DNA of 64,000 bases from Leguminivora glycinivorella (GCF_023078275.1 NC_062977.1:14095118-14159117); one strand, 5' to 3'. Shown: positions 1 through 11,750, counted from the stretch's first letter. The notes: generated by a model from the letters alone, not told the origin. A program made the numbers and translations.

Positions 1-947
1 TTTTTCCAACGCGAGGCCTCTTTACAGAGACGACTGAACCAGGGTTGCGATTTACCACCAACAGGGACTACAGAAGATGGAATGAAAAGCTCCATTCCCT
101 GCAGCACCACGTCAGCAACAGAATCAGCGACGACATCGGGATTATCCGGCGAGAAGCAAACTTGCCTCCAGGGGTAGGACGCAAAGAAGGACCGCATCCC
201 ATCCCAGTCTGCTGACCTATAGTGCCACACACGGCGTGTACATGCAACTCGCCGACGCGGCGTGCACGCGAGCGGAACCGTGCTCCGAATCAAGCAGTGA
301 TCCGATGACCCCAGCGGGGCTTCAACGGATACACCGTAATCTGTCGGATGAGAAGTCAGCAGAAGGTCCAACAGGGAAGGTTCCTGTCCTTCCACATCTG
401 GGATTCGCGTAGGCGTAGTAACCAGTTGTGTTAGGCCGTATGCCAGAGCAAAGTCAAAAACAGATCTGCCCGCATGATCGGTCTTATTAGAGCCGAGCCA
501 TTCGGCATTGTGGGCATTAAAATCACCGAGCACAATGATCTCAGCGGATGGGATCTGCTGCTGCACAGAGTCTGCAGCCGTTTGAGTGTGCTCAATGAGT
601 CGGTCAGTTTCGGCATCACCGCTGTGGGACCTATATAGGCACGAATAGATGCGGGGATGGTCATCGCAGTCTATACGTAGCCATAGGGTGGAGAGGTCCT
701 TACCTTCAAGATTCCTGAGGCGGCGAGAGCTGATATCGTCTCTAACGTACACACACACCCCAGCTCTAGGCACGAAAGTGTGTTCCAGTCCGTATCCAGG
801 ATAGGACAGGTAGGATGTGTCGGCTGGAGACGATATCTGCGTCTCGGTCAGAAAGAGCAAGGCCGGCTTTGCTGTCTCGAGGTGCTGATGGACAGCATTA
901 AGGTTGGAATGTAAGCCCCTAATGTTGCAGAAGTCCACGGACAACAT
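1..947 (-). CDS. LINE ORF2, N-terminal APE endonuclease, partial
   Basis: Reading the minus strand from the ATG at 947, the frame stays open for 315 codons to the window edge, so the ORF continues outside. All signature motifs of the apurinic-like endonuclease of non-LTR retrotransposons are visible in order: the N in FCNIRGL, the E in LTET, LGDFNAHN, SLLDLLLTS and SSDHCLI. A linker with the segment WFSRLCKEASRW follows, typical of the stretch before the reverse transcriptase. The enzyme nicks target DNA to prime reverse transcription. Style suggests the Jockey/CR1 supergroup; the clade is a guess. The same frame is open upstream to a TGA at 1056-1058, so an earlier start is possible. There is no internal stop or frameshift, so this copy may be young. 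The reverse transcriptase should lie to the left of the window. Confidence 0.85.
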   Translation of the reverse strand, partial: MLSVDFCNIRGLHSNLNAVHQHLETAKPALLFLTETQISSPADTSYLSYPGYGLEHTFVPRAGVCVYVRDDISSRRLRNLEGKDLSTLWLRIDCDDHPRIYSCLYRSHSGDAETDRLIEHTQTAADSVQQQIPSAEIIVLGDFNAHNAEWLGSNKTDHAGRSVFDFALAYGLTQLVTTPTRIPDVEGQEPSLLDLLLTSHPTDYGVSVEAPLGSSDHCLIRSTVPLACTPRRRVACTRRVWHYRSADWDGMRSFFASYPWRQVCFSPDNPDVVADSVADVVLQGMELFIPSSVVPVGGKSQPWFSRLCKEASRWK

Positions 948-1370
948 GGTAGGGGGTGCCGAAGCAGTACTGCTCTTACCTCGGGTAGATGGCAGATGAG
1001 TGAGCGCGGTTTTGCCCCCCCAGAGTACGATGTGGGGCAGCCTCAGCGTCCACTCTCAGGCATAATGCGACCTGAGCGTGGAAGCCCAGTGAGGGATTCT
1101 CCAGCACTGCTGGTACCCTCCTGGGGTAGCCTCTTGAACTGCGCAATCATCATGATTAGGGGGGGTGGGGGTGGAGCACTGGGAACCTTACTCACCAACA
1201 GGAACACAACACTACATACCTACAGGGTAGGCAGCAGTGCTATTATGGCTGTGGTATTCTGTAAGGTGGAGGTATTCCCCCAGTTGGGCTGCTCCTGATT
1301 CGAGCGTGATGGCATTACGCTAGGCCCTACCTCTCTTTTTGGACGTAGTTTAAGGACATACCCGGGTCCA
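1..1370 (-). mobile_element. CR1/Jockey-type LINE, 5' portion
   Basis: This covers the endonuclease ORF plus about 400 bp of GC-richer sequence upstream (948 to about 1370). That stretch changes to ordinary AT-rich DNA near 1370. The upstream part may be 5' UTR or the end of ORF1; I saw no zinc-knuckle motif in it. The exact 5' boundary and TSD are not visible. Confidence 0.6.
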
Positions 1371-1683
1371 ATGTAGGTAATTTGGGATCAATATTAGAAG
1401 TTAAACAACAATTTTGACCCTTATAAAACATAACTATTGAGTTAGTTCCAAGCCCAGGGAAAAAAAGTAAAGTTCATTCCACTCTTATGTGTTTTGATAG
1501 TTTATTGTCATTTAGTGTCCGCTCCCAAACAAAATACATGAGTCATAAAAAGGCGTGTGTATTGCAGGAATGTGAGAAATTTGTGAACAATGGGTGAACC
1601 TAAAACGCCGACCTTAACATATCGTACGAGTATATTTTTAACGTTCTAAATAAATATTAATTAGTTGACACGCACTTTGAAAA

Positions 1684-1721
1684 CAAAGTAAGCACTACAT
1701 GGTCGTAGTGCTTACTTTGTT
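1684..1721. repeat. Perfect 16-bp stem hairpin
   Basis: ACAAAGTAAGCACTAC, a 6-base spacer, then its exact reverse complement. No neighbouring gene explains it. The stem is too short for a usual miRNA precursor, so it is probably a MITE relic or chance. The surrounding 1370-1810 holds nothing else I can name. Confidence 0.6.
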
Positions 1722-1813
1722 GTAATGAACGTAGTGTTTTGAAAGAAATGATAAAAAATAGATAACTAATTATGAAGCAGTAATGTCCCTCAGGTGGATG
1801 TTGTTGCAGAGAA

Positions 1814-1975
1814 TCATTCTACTCTCATAGAAGCTGTGTGAGCTGTGTCTGCTGTAACAACGGTGGCAAGTTGCTCTGCAGTTCCACTAATGTGGGAAGC
1901 TCGATCAAATCCAGTCGATCTTGGATAATTTATTGTAGGTACCAGTGCAGAGGATATAATAAATAAAAAGTATAT
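1814..1975 (-). other. Short coding-like open frame, unassigned
   Basis: A minus-strand frame of about 54 codons between stops reads STGFDRASHISGTAEQLATV and ends ADTAHTASMRVE followed by TGA at 1814-1816. Its amino-acid composition is ordinary for a protein, but another frame of the same strand also reads well (LIELPTLVELQSNLPPLL). I see no strong splice sites and recognise no family. It could be a decayed TE or host fragment, or chance. Confidence 0.2.
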
Positions 1976-2382
1976 TTAATGTCATTTTCAACAGGTAAAG
2001 CATTTAACTACAATCTCGCCGGATGCAGAGCGCCGATGCAATCTAAGATGGAAATGGAACCACTCCTGATTTTAAAAGGTTTGTGGTGTGGATCGTCTGA
2101 CGATAATATACCTACACATGCGGAAAAATATAAAAATAAATAGCAAGTGAGAGTACCGGCATTCGTACTAAATGTCCCGCTAGGCCAGACCGATCGTCTA
2201 AATATGTATGTCCTTCTCTTATAGTATAGGCATTTTGCACCATCAGTTAAGACGTGCGTAAGAGACACTTAAGTTGGTAGTTATAATAAGACGTTCAAAA
2301 ATAACTAAGAGCTTAACGCGTTAAATATGCATTTGTAAGAGATAAAAACTGGTCTCGACGCACGGACTGATGAGTCGTTTAC

Positions 2383-2470
2383 GAAGAATTTGTTGAAATC
2401 AATGGCAACTCCTTTTGGAGATGCAAACACTGTTGACTCGTTGATTGATAAGTGGGAAACGTCACCAATC
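2383..2470 (-). other. Candidate 88-nt exon, NHL-repeat-like
   Basis: On the minus strand a pyrimidine-rich acceptor (ccttttcag) precedes 88 nt (1 + 29 codons) ending at TTC|gtaaac. The reading is IGDVSHLSINESTVFASPKG followed by VAIDFNKFF. The core SPKGVAIDFNKFFV resembles the NHL beta-propeller pattern (SPxGIAVDxxGxxYVAD), as in teneurins and TRIM-NHL proteins. The frame also stays open 33 codons past the donor, so it could be unspliced. No partner exon was found, so this is tentative. Confidence 0.22.
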
Positions 2471-2910
2471 CTGAAAAGGAACTGGGTTAGCAAAACATAG
2501 GTAATAAAGGTGTTATGCCTACGCTAAACATACATTTGCCTCCAATATTAATTGACATTTTCTTATTTTAATATCATATGATTTAGGAAGACAGTTTTAG
2601 AATGGTTAAACTTTATTAGCATTTGAGAAGAGCCTCGTTATAGCACCGGTCGAACAAACTAGAATCCGGCAAATGAGTTCATTACTTATTGTAATTATGT
2701 GGATCGACGTGCGTCATTCGATAGTAAAAACTAAAAACATTTACGAAACCGTGTGGCTATTTATTCATAAACCTACTCGTTACAGTAACGATTTAATTAA
2801 ATAAGTAGGTATAACATGTACGGATTTACACGCTTAAACATACTTAATGGCTTTATGAGTCATTATAATTACTGTTAGACAGGTTTTTAAATTAAAAACG
2901 TGCCACTTTC

Positions 2911-3177
2911 AATAGGGAACTTGACTGTAGTTAATATAAAATATTTTAGACCATGCACGAAATAAAGCATCAGATAATTATAAGAAAAACATGGACAGAA
3001 GTTATTTTTAAATCCAATTTCTATTTAATAAGTCAGATAGAAATATATAAAGTAACTGAGTTGACCGTGACGTCACTCAATTCGATTTCATATAAATTCC
3101 ATATTAGCAAGTCGTTCAAATTCGTTTTGACAGTTTTAAAAAAGAAGCTGATTTGACTAGGAGGCAAGTAGCCTATT
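2911..3177. mobile_element. MITE with AATAGG..CCTATT ends, copy 1
   Basis: This 267-bp unit has imperfect inverted ends (aatagggaacttgac against aataggctacttgcct). It is nearly identical to 51932-52202. The shared sequence starts and stops exactly at these ends while the flanks differ, which defines the element. It contains a 67-codon open frame that is not evidence of a gene. No clear TSD. Confidence 0.75.
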
Positions 3178-3207
3178 GTCTATTCGTGAATAGGTATTCT
3201 TGTTAAT

Positions 3208-3600
3208 AAATAAACTTTTTAACAAAAAATAAAACCGCCTTCAAAAATAAGCGCGTTACAAAACACGGAGAAACTAAAAAGCAAAATTTAATAATACTTT
3301 GAATTCAGATTTCTTATCGGATTGCAATAATCTAAACATCCAAATTATAAACAAATCAATTATTTTTGTAGTCGGTACCAGACCTGTTCGTCGCCTTGCT
3401 ATTCCTGTTTGCCCCACCCAACCATACGCAGGCTGGCCCCGACTCCAAAAATAATTGATTTGTTTATAATTTGGATGTTTAGATTATTGCAATCCGATAA
3501 GAAATCTGAATTCAGAGGTTTATTATTTTTTGCTTTTTAGTTTCTCCGTGTTTTGTAACGCGCTTATTTTTGAAGGCGGTTTTAAAAAGTTTATTTATTT
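3208..3600. repeat. Large inverted repeat, arms ~165 bp
   Basis: The left arm (about 3208-3371) and right arm (about 3446-3600) are reverse complements with few differences, mainly a ~10-bp indel near the outer end. The loop is about 75 bp and its borders (gtcggtacc / ggccccgac) are themselves weakly inverted. The shared block includes ttttgaaggcggtttt. It may be a foldback element or an inverted duplication of a repeat unit. A transcript through it would fold into a long hairpin. Confidence 0.8.
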
Positions 3601-3624
3601 GTTGATTTTTAGTGGTTCCTATTG

Positions 3625-4006
3625 ATATTATATGTACCAGTCCGAATATATGTACAGTAGTGAAAGAATTATCCTTTAACTTCTAACCATTGAGGAGTTG
3701 ACCTTCCATCATCAGCTCAGCCACATAAAATTATTACCACTGGTGCACCTTTGAAAAATACACTAAAAACATTACATGTGCCTATAACATTTGAAGAGTT
3801 CCCTCGGTTTCTCCAAGATCCCATCATCAGACCACGACTTGGTGCCAATGGGACCATCTAGGGGTTATACCTGATCGATTGAAAAAAAAATTTTGAAAAT
3901 CGGTCCATGATTCTCGGAGATATCGAATAACATACATACAAAAAAAAAACAATCAGTCGAATTGAGAACCTCCTCCTTTTTTTGAAGTCGGTTAAAAATT
4001 TCAAAG
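3625..4006 (+). repeat. Dispersed lepidopteran-type repeat ending GAAGTCGGTT
   Basis: This is a non-coding unit with the features atcatcagctcagcc, gaagagttccctcgg, tggtgccaatgggacc, tcggagatatcg and a terminal ttttttgaagtcggtt. I recall this text as a very common lepidopteran interspersed repeat; its class is not clear to me. The end motif resembles the gaaggcggtt block in the inverted repeat just to the left, so the two may be parts of one composite. Confidence 0.55.
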
Positions 4007-4046
4007 GTATCGGTACTGCATTTGTTAAAGGTACCAATCAGTTTTA

Positions 4047-4135
4047 ATAACCGACGACCGGTCTGGCTTAGTGGGTAGTGACCCTGACTGCTAAACCGAT
4101 GGTCCTGGGTTTGCAACCCGGTAAGTCAGTCAAGG
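4047..4135 (+). mobile_element. SINE head, degenerate (family A)
   Basis: The segment gacgaccggtctggctta through gcaacccggtaag matches the tRNA-derived head of SINE family A (see 33214-33502 and 29405-29652). Both A-box and B-box regions are mutated, and the usual family tail is missing. Confidence 0.6.
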
Positions 4136-4289
4136 TAGGTACTGAACCACTAAGGTCGCGTTAAAGTGTGGCACTAATTATCAATATATATTATAATAGG
4201 TAATCGGTAAGCATCTTTTCAGTACAGATGATGCTTTTTGACCGCACTAGTGAGCAATGTGGTTCATTTCATTTCTTGTCGAGTCGAAA

Positions 4290-7200
4290 CTTCAGAGGGC
4301 CATCTGTAAACGTCTTACGATAAATGTGCGGAAAGGAAATTCCTAACTCGTATCGATTTAAAACACTCACTTCGGTCGTGTTTCAATTTATCGCCACTCG
4401 TTTCAGACTTCCTGTTTTCCGCACTTGTATTCTGCCTATTGTAATGTACTATTATTTCAAACTCCGGCTTGGCCACCAGTGGGCTTGATCGCCTTTTCTT
4501 CGGTGTATGGTATATATTTCTGTTTATACCTTTATTTTAGTTATTAACCTTTCTGGTAGCAATGACGCATTTGTATTACTACAAAATCCAATATTTTATG
4601 AAACTGTTAAAATTAGGTATTCATTTGTTAATGTGACAGTGTCGTAGTAAAAGTGAAAAGGTTAATGAACCTATTTATGACGTACCGGGTTTTTACTGAT
4701 GACTGCAAGTATGTTGAAATTTAATTATTCTATGTTATTCAAATTGCGAGTAACCTACGCAAGGTTAGAATTATTTAAGTAAATAAATAATAAAATAACT
4801 ATAAAATCTCTACCTCAGCTACCTCTAGACATTTATGTAAGTCTAAGATTTTGTAACTTTCTAAATGATAAATAAATACATCGCCATAATAAAATAGTTA
4901 TTGGTACTACAGACTATTTTCAAATAAAGGCTATGAGTGTTATGACGTGTGATGAGACACATTGTATATTGTTTTATAAAGTGCAACTAGTATAAACTCA
5001 TATAGTACCGGATTCCCTTACGATTTCAAAAAGCAAAATTTCAGAGTCCGCACACGTTTGTTCTCTCCTACGCGCCTAGACTGACGCGTAGACGCCAATA
5101 TTTATATTCAATCTACCTGTAAGGAGTCTGCTTCCATTTAGCAACTCCAAATGAATAATTACTTGCGTGCTCCAATAAATATGTATGTTGTGATTGACGT
5201 CAACGCCCCCAGTGCAGGGGCATCCAGCATGCGCCGCCACGTCCGCAGGGCGTTTACCCTCTTCCTAATGTGCTGCATATTAACCAGCTCTAGAGCATTC
5301 CTAGACACACATCTCGTATTAATATTGAAGAGAATTCATCTAAATACGTAGTAAGCTTTTCCCAACCGAGACTTTTAACTTTTGAACCCGGAACATCGGC
5401 ATTCTAAATGTTTTATATGCACCTAGGTAGGTCCGTAGTGTAGGTAGGTAGGTACATAGGTTAGGTACCTCGATAAAAGTAGGAAAAATCCAATAATATT
5501 TGTGTAAAAGCGTCTGAAAATACTTGTTTTGAAACCGCATCGCACATATTTATTTTCATATGAATTTTAAAACAAGATTCTGGGAACATTGGGGGAAAAC
5601 AAAAACACGTAAACGAATGAAGTACGAAGAAACGTCTTTGATCTTTCCTAAATTCTAGTGTCTAACAGAAGTTTTCGCCAAAAAGTCATGTTTCAGTGAA
5701 CTTTTTTATGGCATCGAAGTCCGAAACTTATGATCATTTACTTCTCGGCTCGGATCGCGTTCTTTTCTTATTGAAATGACCTTTTATTTTAAGTTTTTGT
5801 ACAAAAGTTTTAAACCATGGTCAATTACATATTTTCTATGCGAATATATATATGTTTTATTTTTCATTCACTAAAACGAAATTACAAAATGATTAATATA
5901 CTTATTTGTAAAAGTTTGATTTCAAGACAGAAGCTTGGTTTCGGTAATATGTTTCGGCCGGACACTACTAAATACTAATCTTATGTTAACTGACGTGGTA
6001 ATATCGTAGGATAATAGATATTTTCAAGAATCTGTAACAAAAAAATCTGCAAATACACAGCAGGAAGGAAATACAGTGGGTATCAATAACGTTTCCTTAT
6101 AAGCAACGTAATAAAATCAATAGAGTTATGTGTTTTCCAGTGACGTAAATTTATGTGTTTATTTTGTATTTATGAAGTTGGTTTTGTTTTCAATTTTTAA
6201 TTTCTATTGGTAGAAACACGTTAGAACTAAAAATGATGATTGATATTATGAAGCTAACCTAGCTTGTTAAGCTTATACATTAACGCCATACTCTTCAGAA
6301 GCCGAAAACTGCATTTAATTGTAAGTACTTATGAGAATTTGTTAGGTACGTTTCATTTTTACCCGACCAGGGCAACGCAAAAGGAAGGTGTGTACAATTT
6401 TTACATAAGCTTTTATGTTACATTTATTTACAAAGGCAAGGTAGGTAGTTACAATGATTCTAAAACCTTAAACACGACTTACTTATAGTTCCCATAGGCC
6501 TTTTCTGTCTGTCAGCATTGTTTCAAGTAGCTCCGTAGACCATAATGACATCATACTATTGCACTGTTATCTAATTGATCAATGAAAAATATACTGTAGA
6601 CAGAACTCAATCGAAAATCGGAAAATGTGTCAAATATACATGTAACTTGTAAGATTTGATGCGCATAAATGCAAGTAAAAAATAAAAATCAATTCTTTGT
6701 AGAATTGATACATCAGTGTTTAATCACAAATTGACCTTGAAATAACCTTGTATAATCAATGAATACTTACCTAGTAGGTTTACGGTTAACGAGTAATTGC
6801 AAAGAGCGGATAAATACGCCATTGTATTCACACAAAGCGTTGATTTGCTTTGTTTACTATTGTAAATCGGTAAAAAATATCCTGTAGATTGTAGGTGACA
6901 TGGACTATGTAAATAATTGTCTAGGAGACAATGGAATATTAAGAAGGTAAATAAATTTATAAACATTCAATATGACCTTATTTACATCAGGCACAGGAGC
7001 AGTGAAAAGTATGTGTCATGAACTCAATATTATTTACGACCCCTGAGATGTACTATCAGCTGCAAAAGTGGATGGCGAATTTATCAATGAATTCATTCAT
7101 AATTTCTCCATGCACTTTTGAGATGTACATATTTTATGTGCCATAATGGCTTTTGGCGCATATTTTATCGCCTATGATAGGCGTGTACAAGACACGAGAC

Positions 7201-7479
7201 AAGCACGTACCTAATGACCGTACCAAAAACGACCAAATAATTTGCGAAAAATACTTATAAATGGTATCTGCAATAAGTACTTACACAAGTAGGTACTTAT
7301 TGCACTATTTTACATTTAATGACATGCACATTTTAAGTGAGAAATTTCCCTTGAACTTGAATGAACTTGTTAATTCAGCGATATATTACATTTATTAATT
7401 ATGCGAAATCATATCCGTTTACGACGACAATCAAAATATAATATTTTATTTATATAATAACAATAACATTGATTTAACG
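4290..7479. other. AT-rich DNA without recognised genes
   Basis: I see no coding region, structured repeat or known element that I can support here. A TAGG-rich patch lies near 5430-5460. A plus-strand ATG frame at 5229-5351 reads like a signal peptide (MRRHVRRAFTLFLMCCIL) but has no supporting splice sites. Confidence 0.4.
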
Positions 7480-7584
7480 GGTGGATGGACTGTGTGAGAG
7501 ATGATATGAAGTGGATGATGACGGACGATAGGGAGGTATGGAAGCAGAAGACATGCTGCGCCGACCCCAAAGGTCTGGGATAAG
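7480..7584 (+). pseudogene. RTE-type LINE, C-terminal tail of reverse transcriptase ORF
   Basis: The frame reads GWMDCVRDDMKWMMTDDREV, then WKQKTCCADPKGLG and a stop. The W-D-CV-DDM...W...CCADP pattern is the typical extreme C-terminus of RTE/BovB-like ORFs in Lepidoptera. Only about 35 codons remain, so this is a 5'-truncated dead copy. The flanks are AT-rich. Confidence 0.65.
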
Positions 7585-8882
7585 GGAAATGAGTAAAATC
7601 GAAATAAAAAATATAAGTATTAAAATGTTGAACACCCAAACTCTGAAAGTGTGGATGTAAGTACAATTGTATCAATCACGTTCAAAACACGGCTGCATTG
7701 TTTCGTAAAAATTAACTTCACGAACGCTAAACAAGTGCATTAAAATATGTTTTTAAGATTGCATAAACATACTCTGCGACTGCGAACACTATATGTAGTT
7801 TAGTATAGTACTTACCAGTAGTTTAGTAGGTACCTTGTATTAGTTATTGTATAGCCTGTGCGCTATTCCAAGAACAAATACGCCATAGTAACACTAGCTA
7901 AGTTGACTCCAGGAATCGAACAGGCTGTCCGTATAAGGATAGCAACGTGACAAGCTTACAGTATTAAGTCCATGCGTGGCTCCCACGTAGCCCTGTTTGC
8001 ATCTACGCAGGTTGCACTTTATGCGGTTCATGTTTATGGACGAAGCTTCGAAGGGTTGGCGGCGTTGGCGCACGTCACTCGACTTATTATACTCGATGCG
8101 GCCAATGATGATTCGTATGACAGTTCTTCCTATTCAATTTTTGATCGACGTAATTTAAATCAAAATTGATGAAATAGGTTATATGTAATATTTTAATTAC
8201 TAGATTGTTACATTTCTGTATAAAAGTGGTACGCTCGTATAAATCGCTATTCTGAAACTTACTTTCGGTATTGGTCTCCATTGAACATCGATGCTGTATC
8301 TTCCTTTACGGAGATACATACTAATACATGTAACTTTAATATATAAAGAAAGTATATCTGTAAAATGTGTATAGTATTAGTGTTTAATATATATGTAGTA
8401 TATAGCATATAAATATGTTGCCACGCCCTTATAGGGTCCATGAGCACGTATACCTACTTTGTAACATCTTATAACTATGGATGCAATAAATAAATATGAA
8501 TATGAATATTATTTGTAAAGTAGGCAAACGAAACACTATTAAGGAAAATAATGAACACTCAATTATTTAAAGATTTACCATAGTCCCTAGTTTCAAATTA
8601 GTTTAATGTATGATAAGGCGTCAGCGTCGTCAGTGCTTATTCAATGTTGCATATCTAAGTACTTAGTAACACTGTAAACAAATAAACAGCCACGCTTTTT
8701 TTTTGAAAAAGACTCAAATTAGTTACAGCACGTAATGATTCGACGAGCTACGTCAAAGATAATATTTCACCTCGGTATCGATGTCTTCACCGCTGCGGAA
8801 GCGATTTCCAAAGCACGCACAACCCGTTGATTATGAAACGCTCATCATTTGACGTCAAACGAAGCGCCACCCTGTCTCAGTA

Positions 8883-9119
8883 TTGCCGTCACTTCTTCTC
8901 GGACGAGCAATCGCCTCAAGCAAACCAGTACAACCGATTCGCACGAAGCGCTTTGCTTCTTCTGTTCTTGTACGCACTGCTAAGGAGTGGAATTCCTTGC
9001 CGGCGTCTATATTTCCCAGCTCATTTAACCCAGCAACCTTCAAATCAAGGGTGAACAGGCGCCTTATGAGCGAGCTCCATCGTAGGCCCGTCTTTGCCTT
9101 GGCTAGCCTGTGGACATGA
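8883..9119 (+). pseudogene. CR1/Jockey LINE, C-terminal ORF2 fragment
   Basis: The frame reads RTKRFASSVLVRTAKEWNSL, then PASIFPSSFNPATFKSRVNRRL and a stop. This is the characteristic C-terminus of a lepidopteran LINE reverse transcriptase ORF (RTxRFxxSF...AKxWNSLPxxVFP...FKxRVNRxL). An A-rich tail (aaataaaaaag) follows the stop. The rest of the element is missing or too degraded to read. Confidence 0.7.
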
Positions 9120-9189
9120 GTAATCCATTTATAACAATTAAATAAAAAAGAAGTGACTGAACGCACATCTTCTACTGACTCTCTGTGGC

Positions 9190-9366
9190 TACCTTCTTCT
9201 TTCTAGCGTTATACCGGCATTTTACCACAGATCATGAGAGTCTGGGGTTTGCTTTCCTAATTCCAAGATTCGGAGCAGACACTAGTTTTTACGAAAGCGA
9301 CTGCTATCCGAACTTTCAACACAGAGACTAAACTAAACTAGGGCACTATTGGGATAGGTCTTACAT
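9190..9366 (-). mobile_element. SINE fragment (family B)
   Basis: The segment matches, in the same orientation, the body of the full SINE at 26712-27020: ccggcatttt, catgagagtctgggg, cactagttttta, gaaagcgactgc and gggcactattggg. The tRNA head is absent. The copy is old and diverged. Confidence 0.6.
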
Positions 9367-9598
9367 AAATATTTGAATAGCTACCAAGCGAAACGTTCAG
9401 AAACTCATTAACTGTTAAGTTTAGATAATCTGTGTCAAATATTTCGTTCTAGTGAATAACCGTTTGGGAGCTCTGTTAACTTCGTACAATGAATGTCATT
9501 CTTCATGACGTTGACGCTATCGAGCAAGTACCTTATTAAAAACCCTCGGTAGCCCCACTGAACCCACGGTTGCAGTTGCACTACTAGTAGACGTGCCG

Positions 9599-9751
9599 TA
9601 ACCGAATGACATTTCTGCGACGCGCAACAAAAAAGAAACGCCGTGAAAGGTAGTCTGACTCTGTCGCGCCAATATGCAAGAGCGATAGAGATAGATATCT
9701 ACGATCGTTTCGTTTCGTGAGCGTTTCGTGAGAGTTTGTGCCATTCGGCTA
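9599..9751. mobile_element. MITE with TAGCCGAATGGCA ends, copy 1
   Basis: The left end taaccgaatgaca and right end tgccattcggctaa form inverted termini of about 13 bp. The interior (gacgcgcaac, cgccaatatgcaagagcg, gtttcgtgagcgttt) matches a shorter copy at 35057-35141. Confidence 0.6.
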
Positions 9752-10175
9752 AGTATACGCTGAGTAGAGCGTTCGCCAAGCGATTTTGATTACGTAAACC
9801 TCGCTTTCTCCAACTCGTCACTCCTCGGACGTGAGGTTCTCGCCCGTTTATCTACTGGGCATGTGTTTGCTCTGACCACGATTGCGATATGGGTTTCTCT
9901 TATCGATGGCGGCAAATATTTAATCAGATGACCACATTTTCACACACAATTTCTGATTATATTTTGTCACGATTTCAATTTGGTTCACGTTATAATTGGT
10001 TGGTAACAACCAGAACATGTAAGTACTTTATAAATTACTATGCTACTAGATTATGTCATGAGGACTTTACACAAATTATGCCATAAACCGTTAAGGAGGT
10101 CATTATGTTAAGGAGTAAAAACACTTGAAGAGATTTTCGGAACGTAAAATTTTATACCAATTCGATTTCAAATGA

Positions 10176-10724
10176 GGAGTGTCTTTTCAAAAGGGCTTAT
10201 TTCCTTTTTGAACTTTTTTTGGGAAATCGAGAAAAACATAATTCCACGGTATTGATTTTGAAATTAATAGGTAATTTGCAAAATTGTAATATTGTAAGTT
10301 GACGTTAATGCTATGATTACATCAAACGTAACATGTGTACCTAAATAAATATTTAATTACCATATGTTTTTGAGAATTAAGCACTTTTGATGCGAACTTT
10401 TGGGAATTAAGCCCTTTTGTTGTGGCCTTGTAGCGTAAATGTTATTATTTTAAAATAGTTTTATTTTATTTTTGGATTTTGTATTAAGTTACTTGATATC
10501 AATGTTGTTGTACTACATACATTGGTTTATCCACATAAATAATCATTACACATTTTTCAAAATGTGTTCTAAACTTTGATGTTACTCTTTTTTTTTAAAG
10601 ATCAAGGCGAGACTTTTTGAGCTTTAATCTCAAAACAACACGTAATTTTCTATACTAAAAAAAATTGCATTCATAGTTTAAAAAAAATAAAAAATGGAAA
10701 TAAGCCCTTTTGAAAAGACACTCC
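10176..10724. mobile_element. hAT-like MITE with 8-bp TSD TCAAATGA
   Basis: The termini are a perfect 29-bp inverted repeat beginning GGAGTGTCTTTTCAAAAGGG. Immediate flanks on both sides are the identical octamer TCAAATGA (10168-10175 and 10725-10732). An 8-bp duplication is the hAT hallmark. The 549-bp interior has no transposase and contains diverged repeats of the subterminal motif (attaagcacttttg, attaagcccttttg near 10375-10420). The octamer is palindrome-like, so a 4-bp AAAT TSD with longer TIRs is an alternative. Confidence 0.85.
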
Positions 10725-11750
10725 TCAAATGAAGTGCGTCATACTCATACTCGCACTAATGTTTTTAACAATTGCAACTAATGTTACTTTTCTAAACGTA
10801 ATTCAATGCAATTCAGGTGGCAGGACGCACGACGGGTATAATCACAGAATATATAATAGTACAAGTACAGAAGGCCCACTGCTTTGATGTTTCCGAAATG
10901 CCGCCTTTTTAAATACCTAAAACATTCTTACAAAGAAACGAGCCGCACGTGCGCGGCGTCCGGTGATAGGGTTACCAATGGATCCAAACGAATTAATACT
11001 CACATTAAATGTTATACTATTATATTCAAGTCTTGAGTACTTTCTAGGTATATACGCTGTATTTATATATTTTTGTTCAAGGTTCCAACATCACAAGCCT
11101 TATTGAACATTTCCGTGGGACTTAATTAGTAGTAGATCTGTATAAGAATGTCTTTTCGTATTTATTTTATTCAATATGTCTATTTAACTAAGTATTATTA
11201 GCCATTCCACCCGCGGACATCGCTTAAAAAAACCTCGCGACGTAATACTTAACAGAAAGTGCGAACGTGCATTCCGTGAGAATGCGCGCCACCCCTGAGT
11301 AGGCCGCGAACTCGCGGCCGCCAGGATATACTTGTAGCGCGGCGATAGGATCGCGGAGTGAGCCGCCCCTGGTATAATGTTAGTAATTAATTTATTTGCA
11401 TTGCTACAAATGGGCAAATAAAAAACGTTTGTTTGTCCGATAACTAGTTTGTACTAACACAAACTCACAAGTGAATTAAGCTCGATTCATTGAACAATGT
11501 GACTTTGTGTTAAACAATTACTGGCTTCTAAATGTTTGCATTTAGGCAGCTGAAAAAAGTCTGGAACTAGTTGAAAAATAATCAAGTCGGGAGCACCATT
11601 TAAAATGAATAGCAGATCATTATAACGCTCTCGCAATATGTGTAACTACAGTCTGCTGAAGAGAAAAGTATACCCTCTGCATACAAATTTGTATGCAAAA
11701 GTGCTTAGTCAATTAGTATTGCTGACTGCATATATTATTATACTAACAAA

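Noticed and set aside
2361..2391. ctgatgagtcgtttacgaagaa resembles a hammerhead ribozyme core.
   Set aside because: After the small stem the sequence is agaa instead of GAAA directly after the helix, and I see no stems I/III. It also lies inside an exon candidate on the other strand.
5229..5351. Signal-peptide-like frame MRRHVRRAFTLFLMCCILTS.
   Set aside because: Only 40 codons, no convincing donor or second exon, and the hydrophobic run can arise by chance.
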